A stretch of DNA of 64,000 bases from Adiantum capillus-veneris (taxonomy: Eukaryota > Streptophyta > Polypodiopsida > Polypodiales > Pteridaceae): positions 7,317,806-7,381,805 of the forward strand of contig CM043954.1 in NCBI GenBank assembly GCA_014529385.2, written 5' to 3'. The notes under the pieces were generated by a model, which worked only from the letters and a program-made list of their open reading frames with translations, did no database searches and had not been told where the DNA came from. The position numbers and the translations under genes are program-made. This document shows, piece by piece, positions 10,705 through 22,350 of the stretch. Numbering within the stretch: the stretch's first letter is position 1; each line of letters opens with the position of its first letter.

Positions 10705-11690
10705 ATGTCTTCCGGCACTCGCAAGGGTTCTTCTTCTTCAACAAGGTTTACGACCATTGTGGAAAATGATCCAAAATCTCCTAATTGTGGAGATAGCAAC
10801 ACAACCACCCAATCAATGACATCAAAAACCATGATCATGGCATACTTGGTATCGTTGCAAGAGACCGTAAACAAACAAGGTGAAGACTTATGGACGCTTG
10901 CAGTAAAGAATGGCACACTAAGGGTACTTGTTGTTGAGAATGAGAATCTCAAGAGGACACTTGAGATGCAAACAGCACATTTGATGCAACCTGAGGGAAG
11001 TCAAGGAATGTAAACGCTCTCTTGTGGATTTTAACGCTTTGAAGGAGCGCATGAGCAAAGTAGAGCATGACCATGTATTGAAAGAAGAGGAATTTGACAC
11101 CATGATCCGAGATGTATGCGACATGAAAAATGTATGCACAAACAAGTCTCGGGCTGATGTATGTGGTAACAATGTGGTTCCTAATTCCTCACTCATGCAA
11201 GCTATGGTAAAACAAAGAATATTGAGAACGTGGATGTGGAGGAGTTGAAGGAACGAGAGCAACGTTCCAAGAACGTTGTTATTCGTGGAATTCCCAAAGA
11301 GAAGTTAGAGACACCTCCTTCTCTTGCCATTGTTACCGAAGATGTCTTCAAAACCCACTTTGACATGTCCGGAGTTATAGTCTATGGAGCACATAGAGTT
11401 GGTAAGCAACGAGCTCCTTGCTCGGGAGAACGGCGAGTTGTATGCACCATGCCGGATGAGACCAAACGAAAGATTATCCTTGATAATAGTTGAATCTATT
11501 TGAGGGATACAAAATTTTTTGTATATGAAGATCGCACTATTAAGAAACAAAATATGCGTCGCAAGGCCATTAGGAAGGGAATGGGGTCTAAGCGGGCCTC
11601 TTTATTTGCCATGGGATTAAAAAGGAGATTATGGAAGGGGCAAATGGGTGGATGCCATGTGGACTGAAATGGTGGGTATGGCAGAGCCTA
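10705..11690 (+). pseudogene. LINE ORF1 remnant (coiled coil plus RRM-like region)
   Basis: Starts at ATG 10705 (MSSGTRKGSSSSTRF). Residues about 45-100 are heptad-like and charged, consistent with the ORF1 coiled coil. After a stop near 11011 and frameshifts, the text resumes at 11230: LKEREQRSKNVVIRGIPKEK, then AHRVGKQR, ERRVVCTMPDETKRKIIL, and DTKFFVYEDRT with NMRRKAIRKG. This order matches the RRM-like and C-terminal RNA-binding regions of plant LINE ORF1 proteins, which coat LINE RNA. No ORF2 endonuclease follows. It may belong to the same LINE family as 14571-15509 and 24308-25240, but no overlap proves it. Confidence 0.75.
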
Positions 11691-11769
11691 AAAGTAAGTG
11701 GTCATACTTGTACTCTTTTATAAAATACAAAGAGAAAATCTCTTATAAATTCAAAACAATGAACTTTTC

Positions 11770-12663
11770 TCTAAATAGTTGAGTAAAAACCAATCCTTTC
11801 TGTCTCTACTGGCTGTCAGTTTCTCCCCCCTCTCTCCTAAAAGAGGTCCCCTCCAAAAATGTGATGATCATTCCCTCCCTCTCTCTCTCTATTGTACCAT
11901 CTCTCACTTCACCTTGTTTCTCTTTCCTTCCTTTCAGTTTTTCCTCCCAAAAGCTCTGCAGCAGAAGTTTGAACCTCCTTTCCCTCCTCAAGCTTACTAC
12001 GTTCTTGAGGGTTGTATTCTCCTCAGACTGAAGTTCTCCATTACTCCATGGGCTTCACTAAACACCTCTAGCTAAAGTTGAAGTCTACAGCATATCCTTC
12101 TGCTACATCATCCCTCTTTCTTTCCTCAATAGGTTTCTTGCTCCTTCTCCATTAAGCTCTCTAGAGAGGATCTACTTCCCTCTCAAGATTTGCAACATTT
12201 CTTCCACATTAAGACAACAAGCAGGTGGAACAGTATACAAGTAAGTGGAATCCTTCACCTTTGTGTACCATCAAGATTCTTGCTCTTTATACAGCTGAGA
12301 ACATGGATGTACAATGTTTAATGATAAGTGTTTGTGTGCAGGTTGTGCCACTATTTCCCATGGCATCATCAAGGACTCGACGACCTAGGAATGTCTTTGA
12401 CTCCATTTCATGCAGCAATGTACAAGACGATAATAAATATTGGGTGACGGTGGAGTTAAAACGAATGATGTGGGTAACAATGCAGCCCAGCTCAAGAGGT
12501 GCACACAAGGTCTCAAGGAGACACATGGCTTCTCAAGCACACCATTGGAAGGGAAGAATCATGGAGTTCAAGCAAACACAAGATGACAAGAGGCTTGCGA
12601 AGGTGCAGCATGTGTATGTTGCTTCACAACTGAAGCTAGAGATAGCAGTGGCTCCATCGAGGT
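11770..12663 (+). pseudogene. unknown gene-like locus, 5' part, split by an LTR element
   Basis: I do not recognise the product. A CT-rich, UTR-like stretch (11770-12240) ends at a good donor (CAA|GTAAGT). A matching acceptor (TTTGTGTGCAG|G) lies at 12342, giving a 102-bp intron at 12241-12342. The first ATG after it, at 12360, opens MASSRTRRPRNVFDSISCSN and stays open to the LTR insertion at 12664. Element 12664-19483 interrupts the sequence (TSD GAGGT); the text resumes at 19489. The reading may be a real host gene or an older repeat. No domain was found, and the reading is probably dead because of the insertion. Confidence 0.4.
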
Positions 12664-13147
12664 TGTTATGGAATTGATATTTTATTGTTTAATGTAGCTG
12701 ACAGGTGGAAAAGGCTAAGGGTTATGTGAAAGGATCTCAAAAGGATATTATATTTTATAATTTATTATTCAAGTGCTCTTTTATGAGCTTTGGCCATTTA
12801 TGACCGGCCGGCCAGTTTGTACTCACTTTGACCATTCAAGAATCTATAAATTAAATACGTGCAAGAGGAAAATGGTCACTCTTGCACGGGGGGAGATTGC
12901 ACCCAATGTCTGTGTACTTCTTCTCCCCTCTCCCCTCTTCTCTCTTGCCGTGCTAGCGTAGCACTCCGCTCTAGGAGGTGCGCCAACACGTGCTCTCTCG
13001 TTCTATCACGCTCTCTTTCTCTCTCTGCTCATGTACAACGTGGATTAGGCGTCGTGTGATTCGAGGTATGCAGATTTAGTCGTTTATGTCTCGCTATGTG
13101 CTATTTTCAAGTATTTTTGTAGGGCAGCCAGGCTTTCGACTGTAGCA
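12664..13147 (+). repeat. 5' LTR of the 6.8-kb element
   Basis: Starts TGTTATGGAATTGATATT and ends CGACTGTAGCA. It contains TCTATAAATTAAATACG (TATA-like, near 12842), followed by CT-rich sequence. Confidence 0.9.
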
Positions 13148-13148
13148 G

Positions 13149-13161
13149 TGGTATCAGAGCC
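13149..13161 (+). other. primer-binding site, initiator tRNA-Met
   Basis: TGGTATCAGAGCC lies one base after the LTR end. Confidence 0.9.
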
Positions 13162-14420
13162 TTAGGCTACGCTCCGACGATTTTAGGCCTAAAAATTTGA
13201 TGAAAGCTAAGTTTCTTTTTCTTCAGTATTTTTGTTTCTTCCGAACTTTCATTGATTGAAGCTGTGTTGGGATTCATGTTAAACACATAAATAAGCCAAC
13301 GATTTTTTCTTCTTTTTTGAACTAGTTGGAGTACATGTGTTGATAGTTATACATCGAAATTAGTGTTAATAATATCAATCGACCATAAGAAGCTAGTTTT
13401 ATATATTTATTTATTTATGTATTCAAGGTAGTAGTGCATTAATCAGCATGACTGTTTGATATTATGATCGGACTAAGAATATCAACGTCGATCAGTCTCG
13501 ATACTTGGTTTTTTTTTTTAAGAAAAAAAAACAATCGACCAATTTTTATCATGAGTCTCTCGAAAAGGTTTTTTACAAAGATATCGGAAGGCTTTGACAG
13601 CATCGGACACACACTTGATTGGGCCAAACTACGAGGAAGAACGACTTAGCATCGGGATAACCACTGTTAAGATATAGCGCAAGGATGAAGGTTAATAATA
13701 ATAATAATAAATTCCATGGGAAAACAAAACTGAAAACTATAGGCTCTACATATTTGCATTAGCAGACAATTCGATGGACGAGAGTACGTGAGGAAGCATC
13801 ACAAAAATAGGGATGGCAAGGAGATCATATAGAAGCAGGATGCAACTACAACATCGTAGGGAATAAAAGGAGTCGGCCATGGATGTCAGCTACTGTTGCC
13901 AATAGACAATGACGTCATCACACACAAAAGCACGTCTGCAACAGCAACGCTAACGTGGAGATTGACTATTGCATATGCATGCGGCGATTAGCTATTCCTC
14001 AGTTCTCTGTAATATCACATGTTTGCTACAGCCAGCCAATTCTTCTACCTACCCACTCACTCTCATCCATCGCTTTTCGACGAGTTCACTAGGGTCTGCA
14101 TGCTCTCCCAAGAACTCACAGCTCTTAAGAATTCGATGGTGCAATGCTCGCCACTTATCTTGGCATGCAGAGGGAGACTCCATGCAATAACCTGGCCGCG
14201 AACCAATTTTTCATCTCTCCCTCTCTCTCACTATCGCGGTCAGTAGAGCCCATATTTTTGTGGTCTGCCAACTCACACACACACACAAGTGGAGGTGGGC
14301 GCTACTCTCTGCAGTTCCACTGTCTCTCTCTTCTACCATACTCACAACCACCTATGCGGCTCTAAGCTAATCATAACTGATGTTTGCCAACCTTGGCCTT
14401 TCCAACTAGCGCAAACGATA

Positions 14421-14422
<2 letters not shown>
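13162..14422 (+). other. internal non-coding region of the 6.8-kb element
   Basis: No gag-like or other coding domain is visible; only short frames. Low-complexity patches include a T/A run near 13509-13530 and a (TAA)n run near 13694-13708. Confidence 0.6.

Positions 14423-14500
<78 letters not shown>
14423..14500. repeat. (CT)39 microsatellite
   Basis: An uninterrupted CT run of 78 bp, about 70 bp upstream of a LINE fragment. Confidence 0.98.
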
Positions 14501-14504
<4 letters not shown>

Positions 14505-14570
14505 ATGCTGGACACAACAATGGCGTCCACCCGCAAGCATGCAGCCCACTTTTTTTCCCCCTGCTCTCTC

Positions 14571-15509
14571 TCTCGGTGCTTCTTTATGGAGTGGAGGTGT
14601 GGGGTGGAAGCATTGGGAAGTCTACTTGGAAAGAGTTTGAGAATGTCCAAAAGCGTTTTCTCACCAACTTTCTCCAAGTCAAGACACAAACACCCTACAT
14701 GCTCTTACTTCTTGAGTCCGGATCGCTTCCCATTGAGGTCTTGGGCATGGAAAGGGTTGTGGAGTACATGCGTAAGACACAACGTAGCCCTTTGCATCGA
14801 CTTCCTAGAATCGCATATGAAGCAAGTCAAAAGGTTCAAAAGACATGCAAGAGCAAAATACTAAGTTCGGGGTGGATGCTTGATATCAAGAAATGGTTTG
14901 GAAGATGGGATGCATGTCACTTGGTCAAGGATGCGTCGATCGACTCCCAAGTTAATGAGGCCTTCTTACAACGCCAATGTATCATGGCTTGGGAGAAATC
15001 CGGAGGTTCTCGCTTCAGCCATTACACCACACACGTTGCCCCAAACTACAAATCTCTCTTCTTCTCGGAACGAGGTAACCGAACCCATTCCTATATCCTT
15101 GAGCCCATCCCGTTGAGTGCGATCCGCACCATTGCCTCCATTCGTCTTAGCTCCCATTCTCTACGCTGCGAGACAGGACGTTGGGGCACTGGCGAGGAGT
15201 GTCATCGACTTTGCACCTTATGCCCTCGTCAAGTGCGAGAGAGTGAGTACCACACACTACTTGAGTGCTCAGCTTTTGACCACATTAGGTCCTCTTTTCC
15301 CCATATATTCAGCCATGAGCTCTCCCTACATACCTTCCTCTCCCAACCACGATGTGGACTCTCTATTGCGACGCTCATTTCAGCCATTTTTGAGCATCGA
15401 GAGTCACTTATGAACTCCACCCACACCACGTGACATGTTCATTTGGTCCCATAGGTCATATTTGACCTCCCAGGACGATAATAGAACTATCTATCTATCT
15501 ATCTATCTA
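14571..15509 (+). mobile_element. 5'-truncated LINE: end of ORF2 and 3' tail
   Basis: An open frame to 15433 reads LLYGVEVWGG..., the standard post-RT motif of plant LINE ORF2, and continues for about 285 residues. It ends in a cysteine-rich block, LCTLCPRQVRESEYHTLLEC, a CX2CX9HX4C knuckle. The 3' UTR (15434-15487) contains GGTCCCATAGGTCATATTTG and passes into (ATCT)n at 15488-15509. The copy at 24308-25240 has the same protein end and UTR but a (CT)n tail. The endonuclease and RT core are missing. The surviving frame is open, which suggests a fairly young insertion. Confidence 0.85.
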
Positions 15510-16360
15510 AAGACAGTAGCAACTCTTCCCCTCGTCTGTGACTGGCGCTTGGACACATGTCGCATGAGCTGACTGCTGGCCGGTTTCTCTCTCACAGTTA
15601 ACTATAGCCATTGGTTATGACTGCCCACTGACGACGAGATGGAGGGAGAAACCCTAACTTAAGAGCCTGCACCTTCGCTGGACCTTAGCCATGCAGCCCA
15701 CTCCCACCCACCTTCACATGCACTCAAACCCTCCCTCGTAAACTCTCCCTCTCTCCTCCGTCCCAAGGAAGCTCAACGTGCACCCACGCGAGAGATGGTT
15801 GACATCCTGACCAAGACGCTTGCGAGAGCGGGAAGGCACTTAGCGTCGCTCTCCATGTACAACAGAGCACCTATCTGTAGAGCCTCCTTTTGTAGCCTCT
15901 TCTCAGACCCTGACGAAGCCGCTGTGGGTGAAAACAATGAAGCCAAGCTCAATCAATATCACGAGCTCGTTGCCACTCATCACTGGCATATCCCGTGGAC
16001 TTGGTCTCAAGTTTGGCCAGTACGTCCTCTTGCTCTTCAGCTCGTAAGCTGCAGCAACCCACCAGGTGGATGCCACAAGCTACAACCTCTCATGCAGATC
16101 ACCTTCCTCATCACCTTCCTCCACAAGCTCCCTATCGATGGCTACCCCATCCTCTGCCTCGGGTGATCTCGCCATGGCAAACAACCAGCCCTATTTGCAG
16201 GCACCATCAACCTCTTTCTCTCTCTCTTTGTCTCTATCTCCCCCAGTACAGCTAAGTATAGCGGCGGGCATTGACAGAGATCTTCTGCAGCCGCTGAAAT
16301 ATAGACAGCGCCGATGCCAGCCACCTCATTTAAAATATATATATATATATATATATACAT
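15510..16360. other. no gene recognised
   Basis: Contains an open stretch at 15795-16166 (MVDILTKTLARAGRHLASLS) with no recognisable domain, and a (TA)n run at 16337-16360. Probably internal filler of the surrounding LTR element. Confidence 0.4.
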
Positions 16361-16955
16361 ATATATAAATTATTTTGTACCCAGACATTGGCTTATCTCC
16401 AAAAGTATTGTTATGACTTTATTCCAGGACTTTTGCCCGCGTTAAATATAACATTCAATTTCATTTCTCTCTGTCTCTTCCTCCTACCACTATGATTCCT
16501 TACCGGGGCGGCCATTGAGGAAGCTCTTCGACGACCCCTGCCATACTTTCTCAGATGCACGCTCGCTGACGGGCACCCACGAGAATCGACGACGATGATG
16601 ACAATTTTAGCCTGACAAATTAGGGTTTTCATTTAATCTTTTTTACTATACTTCATTTTATTTTGTACCCAGATATTGTATAACGATTGTATTAGTTTAT
16701 CCCCGTAGGCCTGTCGAAGATGAGTAATACAACATTTCATTTCATTTCGCTCTCTCTGTTCCCCCCCCCCCCCCCCCCACTCGTTGTTGGGCATTGCCGA
16801 TGATGATGCTGGCTTTTAATTCGTCAAGTCTTTCACTTTCGTTCATTTTAATTTTGTACCCCATCATTGGAGTAGATCCCCAAGGATTGTATCTGATTGT
16901 TCTTATAGGAAATTTTGGCATTTTGAAAACTATTAATATCACATTTCATTTCATT

Positions 16956-16990
<35 letters not shown>
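16361..16990 (+). repeat. three tandem-placed copies of a SINE/LINE-like 3' end
   Basis: Three degenerate units share the order: ATTTTGTACCC(A)GACATTGG, then CCCAAGGATTGT, then a spacer, then ACATTTCATTTCATTTC, then CT-rich sequence. They lie at about 16370-16480, 16650-16778 and 16835-16990. The first is followed by GGAAGCTCTTCGACGACC and by (GAC/GAT)n near 16580-16600. The same block order occurs once more at 27400-27625. The units end in different simple sequence: CT with T, (C)18 and (CT)n. Confidence 0.7.
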
Positions 16991-16991
<1 letters not shown>

Positions 16992-18380
16992 CACCTAGTC
17001 TGCGATTCGTGCACACATACCTACAACCCAGGCAATTTATCAGCTCACAATAGGTTACTACTAGGGCGACATCTCTTCTTGTTAGCTTAGAGTCTTATTG
17101 CAATTGTCTTAAAATTGAGTTATATATATTGGCAATGAGAACACTCTAACTAAGAATGCTTCTCAGATTTTTCTTCATTTTTTAAATTTTATTTTTGTGG
17201 CTTTCTACACACACTTGTCAATTACGCACGCGCACATGCACACATTTTATTTGAATGTCTTAATAATACGCAAACTGACATTCCCTGCTTGATGCATCTT
17301 TATCCTTCTATTCAAGCTAAGTTGACCTTTACTTTGCCAATTTTGAATGACAAGGGTATACCTCGTGTCGTCCGCGTTATCTGACTATCAAGGCATTATT
17401 TAGCCTGCTTTAAGTAATTTCTACAAGCTGTAGACTTGCATCATATCCACTACAAGTTTAATCGACAAGTTTAATTATGTGGTTTTGCGAGGCATTTTTT
17501 TTTAATGCACAAGAAACCTCCATTCTCTTACATCATTTTATGTCTAACTAGAGATGCATGTCGTAAATGAAGGCTTCTAGGACAGAGCAGCTACGACAGT
17601 ATTAATTTTGTGTTGATTATAATTCTCCCTCACTTTCTAATCGATCCAAGGCTACTCATAGTAGATGTCTGTAAGTAATCAATGTCATTTTGTCTCTTAC
17701 ATTGGGCTATACGAGAAAATCGAATCTCGCTCCTATCTTTTATGTTTGTTTGTGACTCTAGATTGATCTATTCTATTAAGTTCGAACTGCAGAGTTTTTT
17801 CTCCCCAAGTTGTCTCTTACATTCAACAAGATTATGGATCACTTTTTATTTTGTCTTTAGAATTTCATTTCTTTTAACATTGCCTTTAACAAGTCTAGAA
17901 GACTGTACGTTCTCATTGTGCAATCACCCATTCAAATCGACTCACATTCTAGATAGGCAAAATATTCTTTTATCTCTTGGCCAAATTATTAACACAAAAT
18001 TAACACATTTTGGATTTGTTAACTATACTTTGGTGTAAGTTTGATAGTTGCAGCTTTCTCTTAATCGTGCCTCTCTCCACACGCACACACTGGTGTATAA
18101 CTTTTCAAATCGAGTATACCATCCAGGTACAAACACCCAATACCTCCTTGCTTTTCTTTTAAGCTATGCACCTAGCCATTTCTCATATTATGGCCTGAGT
18201 TTTGCACTAATTGGAGTTTCTATCGAGAAAATTTAATATTCAGCTTTGTAGATACTCACATGAGCTGAGATACTTTGCAAACAGTTTGTGAGTGATTTGG
18301 TATACTCCAAAGTGGTGTCAAAAAGCTAGCAGCCATTTTTTCTTTTATGTCTTGCCTTGTCCATTGGTCACATGCACACA
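16991..18380 (+). other. internal non-coding region of the 6.8-kb element
   Basis: AT-rich sequence with only short frames, such as 17682-18038, and no domain I recognise. Confidence 0.5.
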
Positions 18381-18575
18381 GATTCGCCGACTTAGGCAGT
18401 GTGTCAATGCTCATCTAGTGCAAATTCGCCGATTTAGGCAGCACAACAACAAACTACAGATTCACACTTTTTGAACTTATGTCAAATGCAGATTCGTCGA
18501 TTTAGGCAGCATTAGTGCAGATTCGCCAATTTAGGCAACACGTCATATTAGTGTAGATTCGCCGATTTAGGCAAC
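18381..18575 (+). repeat. five interspersed copies of a 20-bp motif
   Basis: GATTCGCCGATTTAGGCAGC, with one or two changes per copy, begins at 18381, 18423, 18491, 18520 and 18556. Spacing is 42, 68, 29 and 36 bp, so this is not a simple tandem array. It lies about 430 bp before the 3' LTR. Confidence 0.85.
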
Positions 18576-19000
18576 ACCAATCACAGAATCATGCTACAGT
18601 GGCTGGCCACCATTGCAACTGGTATGATTTTGTTACCCGGGTACATAATAAAAGTGATTTGGATTTGGACTTATACTGTGGAATTGGAATTGGATTGGGA
18701 TTTGGTATCTGGTGATTATTACGACAGTGTTCATGTGATGAGACTTGACATTATGAGATTGATGATGAGTGTGACCAATGATATCCTGATTCATCAGGGT
18801 ATGACATATACTGCTTATTCTAGTGGTATGGGACACTAGAATAGGTAGTATGTGGATGACGGCATGCATAAGCAATGTTGTCTAATTTTATGGATTTTAT
18901 TTACTATTTGATACAGATTTCTAATCATTGTTTTTGACAAGTATTGTTTGCAGATTTTTACCTTCGCAACTGAGGACAATTGCTTTCCAACGGAGAGGTA

Positions 19001-19483
19001 TGTTATGGAATTGATATTTTATTGTTTAATGCAGCTGACAGGTGGAAAAGACTAAGGGTTATGTGAAAGGATCTCAAAAGGATATTATATTTTATAATTT
19101 ATTATTCAAGTGCTCTTTTATGAGCTTTGGCCATTTATGACCGGTCGGCCAATTTGTACTCACTTTGACCATTCAAGAATCTATAAATTAAATACGTGCA
19201 AGAGGGAAATGGTCACTCTTGCACGGGGGGAGATTGCACCCAGTGTCTGTGTACTTCTTCTCCCCTCTCCCTCTTCTCTCTCGCCATGCTGGCGTAGCAC
19301 TCCGCTCTAGGAGGTGCGCATGCACGTGCTCTCTCGTTCTATCACGCTCTCTTTCTCTGTCTGCTCGTGTACAACATGGATTAGGCGTCGTGTGATTAGA
19401 GGTATGCAGATTTAGTCGTTTATGTCTCTCTATGTGCTATTTTCAAGTATTTTTGCAGGGCAGCCAGGCTTTCGACTGTAGCA
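19001..19483 (+). repeat. 3' LTR of the 6.8-kb element
   Basis: Starts TGTTATGGAATTGATATT and ends CGACTGTAGCA, like the 5' copy. It is preceded by the purine tract CGGAGAGGTA and followed by the TSD GAGGT. Confidence 0.9.
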
Positions 19484-19488
19484 GAGGT

Positions 19489-20400
19489 TTCCTGCAAATT
19501 GTAATTTTTACTCCTCTTGCAAGTTTTTCGGTTATCTATTTAGTATTTCTGCCTTGTGTGTTGCTTTTGATGACTATAAGATTTCCATTGCTTTTTGTTC
19601 ATGTTTACAGATGTTTTTCCATCCTATTTTGTAGAGTGGGAGCCAATAGAGTCCTTCACTGGAACTTTTGAGGCCATCCACTCTGAGCTTGGCAAATTGC
19701 TCTATGTTGGTTGTCAATCCTCTGAGCTGGTCTCACGTGACATTTTTTTTTATGATTATACTTATGTCACACCTAGGCAAAATGGATATGGTAATCTATC
19801 TCTAGTTCACTCGCCAACCTTGGAGAGTTTGGAATGGCCTAAGCCAGACAGTGCCTTGATCGCAGAACCAAAAGGAAAATCGAGGTGGATGTGCAAGCAG
19901 CAATGAAGTGCACCTATGGTTCCCATAAAGTCATGGTAACATGGTTTATGTCTCTTCATGTGTTTGTGTTTATATTTCAACTTCAGAGTGTTCACAGGAC
20001 ACCAACAATGTGGACTTGCAAAGGGGGAAGTGCGATCAACGGGTTTCTTGCAGCAGCTGGATGGGAAACTAAGGTGGTCAACCACCAAGGAGATAGAATC
20101 AAGTGCTCTGTAGTTGCTGACAAGGTGGTGTTCAGATACCATATTGCAAAGCAAAGCTTGTCGATGGTCTTTCCCTATAGAAGATGGAAGCTGATGATGG
20201 GAGAATGGGAGGCACTAGACTCTGAGGTTGCTGCTAGAGAATCAATTGACCTGCAAATACAAGGCATCTTAGTCACCTTCGCGAGTATCTTAATCTCAGA
20301 TATACCTTGCCCAAACAATATCTCTTTGTAATCAATGAAAAGATTGTTCGCTCCAGGAAAGAGAAGAGCGTTCTATGTGAGAACATTCTGTTTCCGTGAT
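19489..20400 (+). pseudogene. unknown gene-like locus, 3' part
   Basis: This resumes the locus broken at 12664. A candidate acceptor (TTCATGTTTACAG) near 19611 opens VFPSYFVEWEPIESFTGTFE and stays open to 19906. An overlapping frame from 19885 (MDVQAAMKCTYGSHKVM) carries AAAGWETKVVNHQGDRIKC and ends near 20331. A third frame gives a coherent-looking tail, YTLPKQYLFVINEKIVRSRK, ending at a stop near 20399. The need for several frames suggests frameshifts or missed introns. I recognise no domain. It could be a decayed host gene or an unclassified element. Confidence 0.4.
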
Positions 20401-20658
20401 GTATTTTTGTAAAAGCTTGTAACTGATATGGATTTTGTCCACATTAATACATACGGTGTTTTGAATCTCGTTCTACGCATACTTGTTTATTCTTAGCTTG
20501 TTCACGTTTTCGATTGAAACGTGCAATTTATTTGTTGTGGAGCACAAATGTTTTCAATGTTGGTGTCTTTCAATGCTTTGTCGCGTGATTTTGTTTAAAA
20601 TAAAAGTTTTAAGTTATTTTGACATTAATTTAAGTGCTTTTAAAAAAGTGACTTTGGC

Positions 20659-20666
20659 TATATAAG
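20659..20666 (+). promoter_or_regulatory. TATA box candidate
   Basis: TATATAAG lies about 90 bp upstream of the ATG at 20753, with a C/T-rich, UTR-like stretch between (CTCTAACCTCTCTTCACATC). Confidence 0.5.
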
Positions 20667-20752
20667 TGACTTTCTAGTTTTTAAACTTCATTTCTCACAT
20701 TCACAAAACTCTAGCTCTAACCTCTCTTCACATCTTCTTCGCGAACGAACCC

Positions 20753-21820
20753 ATGGCAACGTCTACTGATGCACTTCTCACACAATTAGAAAGGGTAGGA
20801 CTTGCAGATCGAGCACATGAACTACTCAGTGTGTTCGAGGGGACAATTGACATGCAGTAGGCCACTGCCAACCTTCATGCAGAGGCATTCAAAAGCTTTC
20901 TTGACTACATGGCGCAGCACATAGAGGAATATGCCATAATCATTGAGGGATCCGACACGGCGTGGTTGCCAGTGGATTTCTTGAAGCATCTCTATGAGGT
21001 TGACAAAAACTTCCGGTTTCACTTGTTGAGGTTTATTAAAGGCCTCACGGAACGGGACTTCAAGACAGAGGATGAGGATTATCTCATGGATTTGGGCATG
21101 GGGTGCATAGGCACCCAGTTTATTTCATGGGACATGGTTCTAACATTACTTGTGCTTGAGGGCATGGACAAGGGAAAATAAAGGAAAAGGTCAACCAAAG
21201 ACCTCCTGTGACCATTGTGGAGGAATCAAATGAAGTTATCGAAGAGATAGATGAGCAGGCCGAAGCATCTATGGCACTTGTACTCATGCAAGATCCCAGC
21301 ACCACTGAGGAGGAAGATCGAATGATAGAGGGAGATGCTGGAAGAGATCCCAGACCTTCAGATTCGCACTTTTCATCCAGTGCTGGTGGATGATCATCAA
21401 TTTATGTTCCTTGATGACATTTCCAAAACATTAGGACTCAGAGAAGATGAGTCACTTGCAGTGCTTGCTATCTATGCGGGCATGAAGGATCCCAGTGGGA
21501 AGGAAGAGAAAGTCAATTTTCAAATTGATTTCAAAGACCAAGATCTCTCAGCAAGCCTCTCCTTCCTCCCTAGTGAAAACGAACAACAGTTGGTGCAAGC
21601 AGTAGCAAGTACACTAGTAGAAATAAAATCATGTGCCTCTTTCTATGAAAGCATACCAGAGAGCGCATTTCATCCACACAAACCACTGATTGCAATTGGT
21701 AGAGATGATCCATCTAGCATCGATCTTACAAAGAAAAATCTTGAAGAGAGGGATGAAGAAACTGAGGTAAATAAATCTAAACCTGGTAGAATTTCTAGTA
21801 TTCCTTACCACAAGTGTTAA
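20753..21820 (+). pseudogene. unknown gene-like pseudogene
   Basis: From ATG 20753 (MATSTDALLTQLERVGLADR) the frame runs to 21181 with one in-frame TAG (20858-20860, after a Gln codon). The text then shifts frame (MTIVEESNEVIEEIDEQAEA, from 21208) and shifts back at about 21335 (MLEEIPDLQIRTFHPVLVDD) to a stop at 21820. The C-terminal part is acidic and charged (KKNLEERDEETEVNKSK). It has a TATA box upstream and AATAAA-type signals near 22273. I do not recognise the family. One stop and two frameshifts argue for a pseudogene; an intron could explain part of this. Confidence 0.45.
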
Positions 21821-22275
21821 TATCAGTTAAAATGCTTTGCAGACGGCTTATCATGTTGATAAGTTCGCAATGCGTACTGGAGGCTCGCGCAACGTCTCCA
21901 CGTGTAGAGATAGTTCTCTTTGACACTACCTGAGCCATTTGGGGCCATCGATTCTTAGAGTTTCTCACATAGAGTTCTCCAAGAATGGTTCTACAGAGTT
22001 GCTAAAGTGTAAAGCATTAAGTGGCATACTCGTTGAAGATTCTCACCTTAAACGCTCATAAATGTATATTGGTGGATCGAGAGGCAGCATTGTATGCCTT
22101 TACAGGCAAACACCTAGGCTCGGTCCTCTCCCACTGCACGTTGAGCCTAGGTCAAGGGTTGACAAACCCAGAGGAAATTGTAAAATCCCTCGGTGTCAAG
22201 TCAGCCATTCGCCCATTAACCAAAGATGTAATTCGTACAAACACCAATCGACCATGATGTAATATTTGAATCAAT
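21821..22275 (+). other. probable 3' flank of the 20753 locus
   Basis: No domain is visible. CAATAAAGAATAAATG near 22272-22287 could act as a poly(A) signal. Confidence 0.4.
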
Positions 22276-22350
22276 AAAGAATAAATGTTTTTGTCAATGA
22301 TTTTTGTCACCATTCAGTACTTGTTTTTTTATTCATATTGTCCAATAAGT

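Larger units (their letters stand above)
12664..19483 (+). mobile_element. complete non-autonomous LTR retrotransposon (LARD-like), 6.8 kb
   Basis: Two LTRs of about 484 bp (12664-13147 and 19001-19483) bound the element, and a 5-bp target duplication GAGGT flanks it (12659-12663 and 19484-19488). A primer-binding site follows the 5' LTR. The tract before the 3' LTR (GAGGACAATTGCTTTCC, AACGGAGAGGTA) is of the plant gypsy type. No gag or pol text could be found inside; instead there are LINE and SINE-like fragments. Counting by eye, the LTRs differ at roughly 17 positions (about 96% identical). It must have relied on proteins from another element. Confidence 0.88.

Noticed and set aside
14342-14689. 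Arg-Glu repeat frame on the minus strand over the (CT)39 tract.
   Set aside because: Artefact of the microsatellite; the real signal is the LINE on the plus strand.
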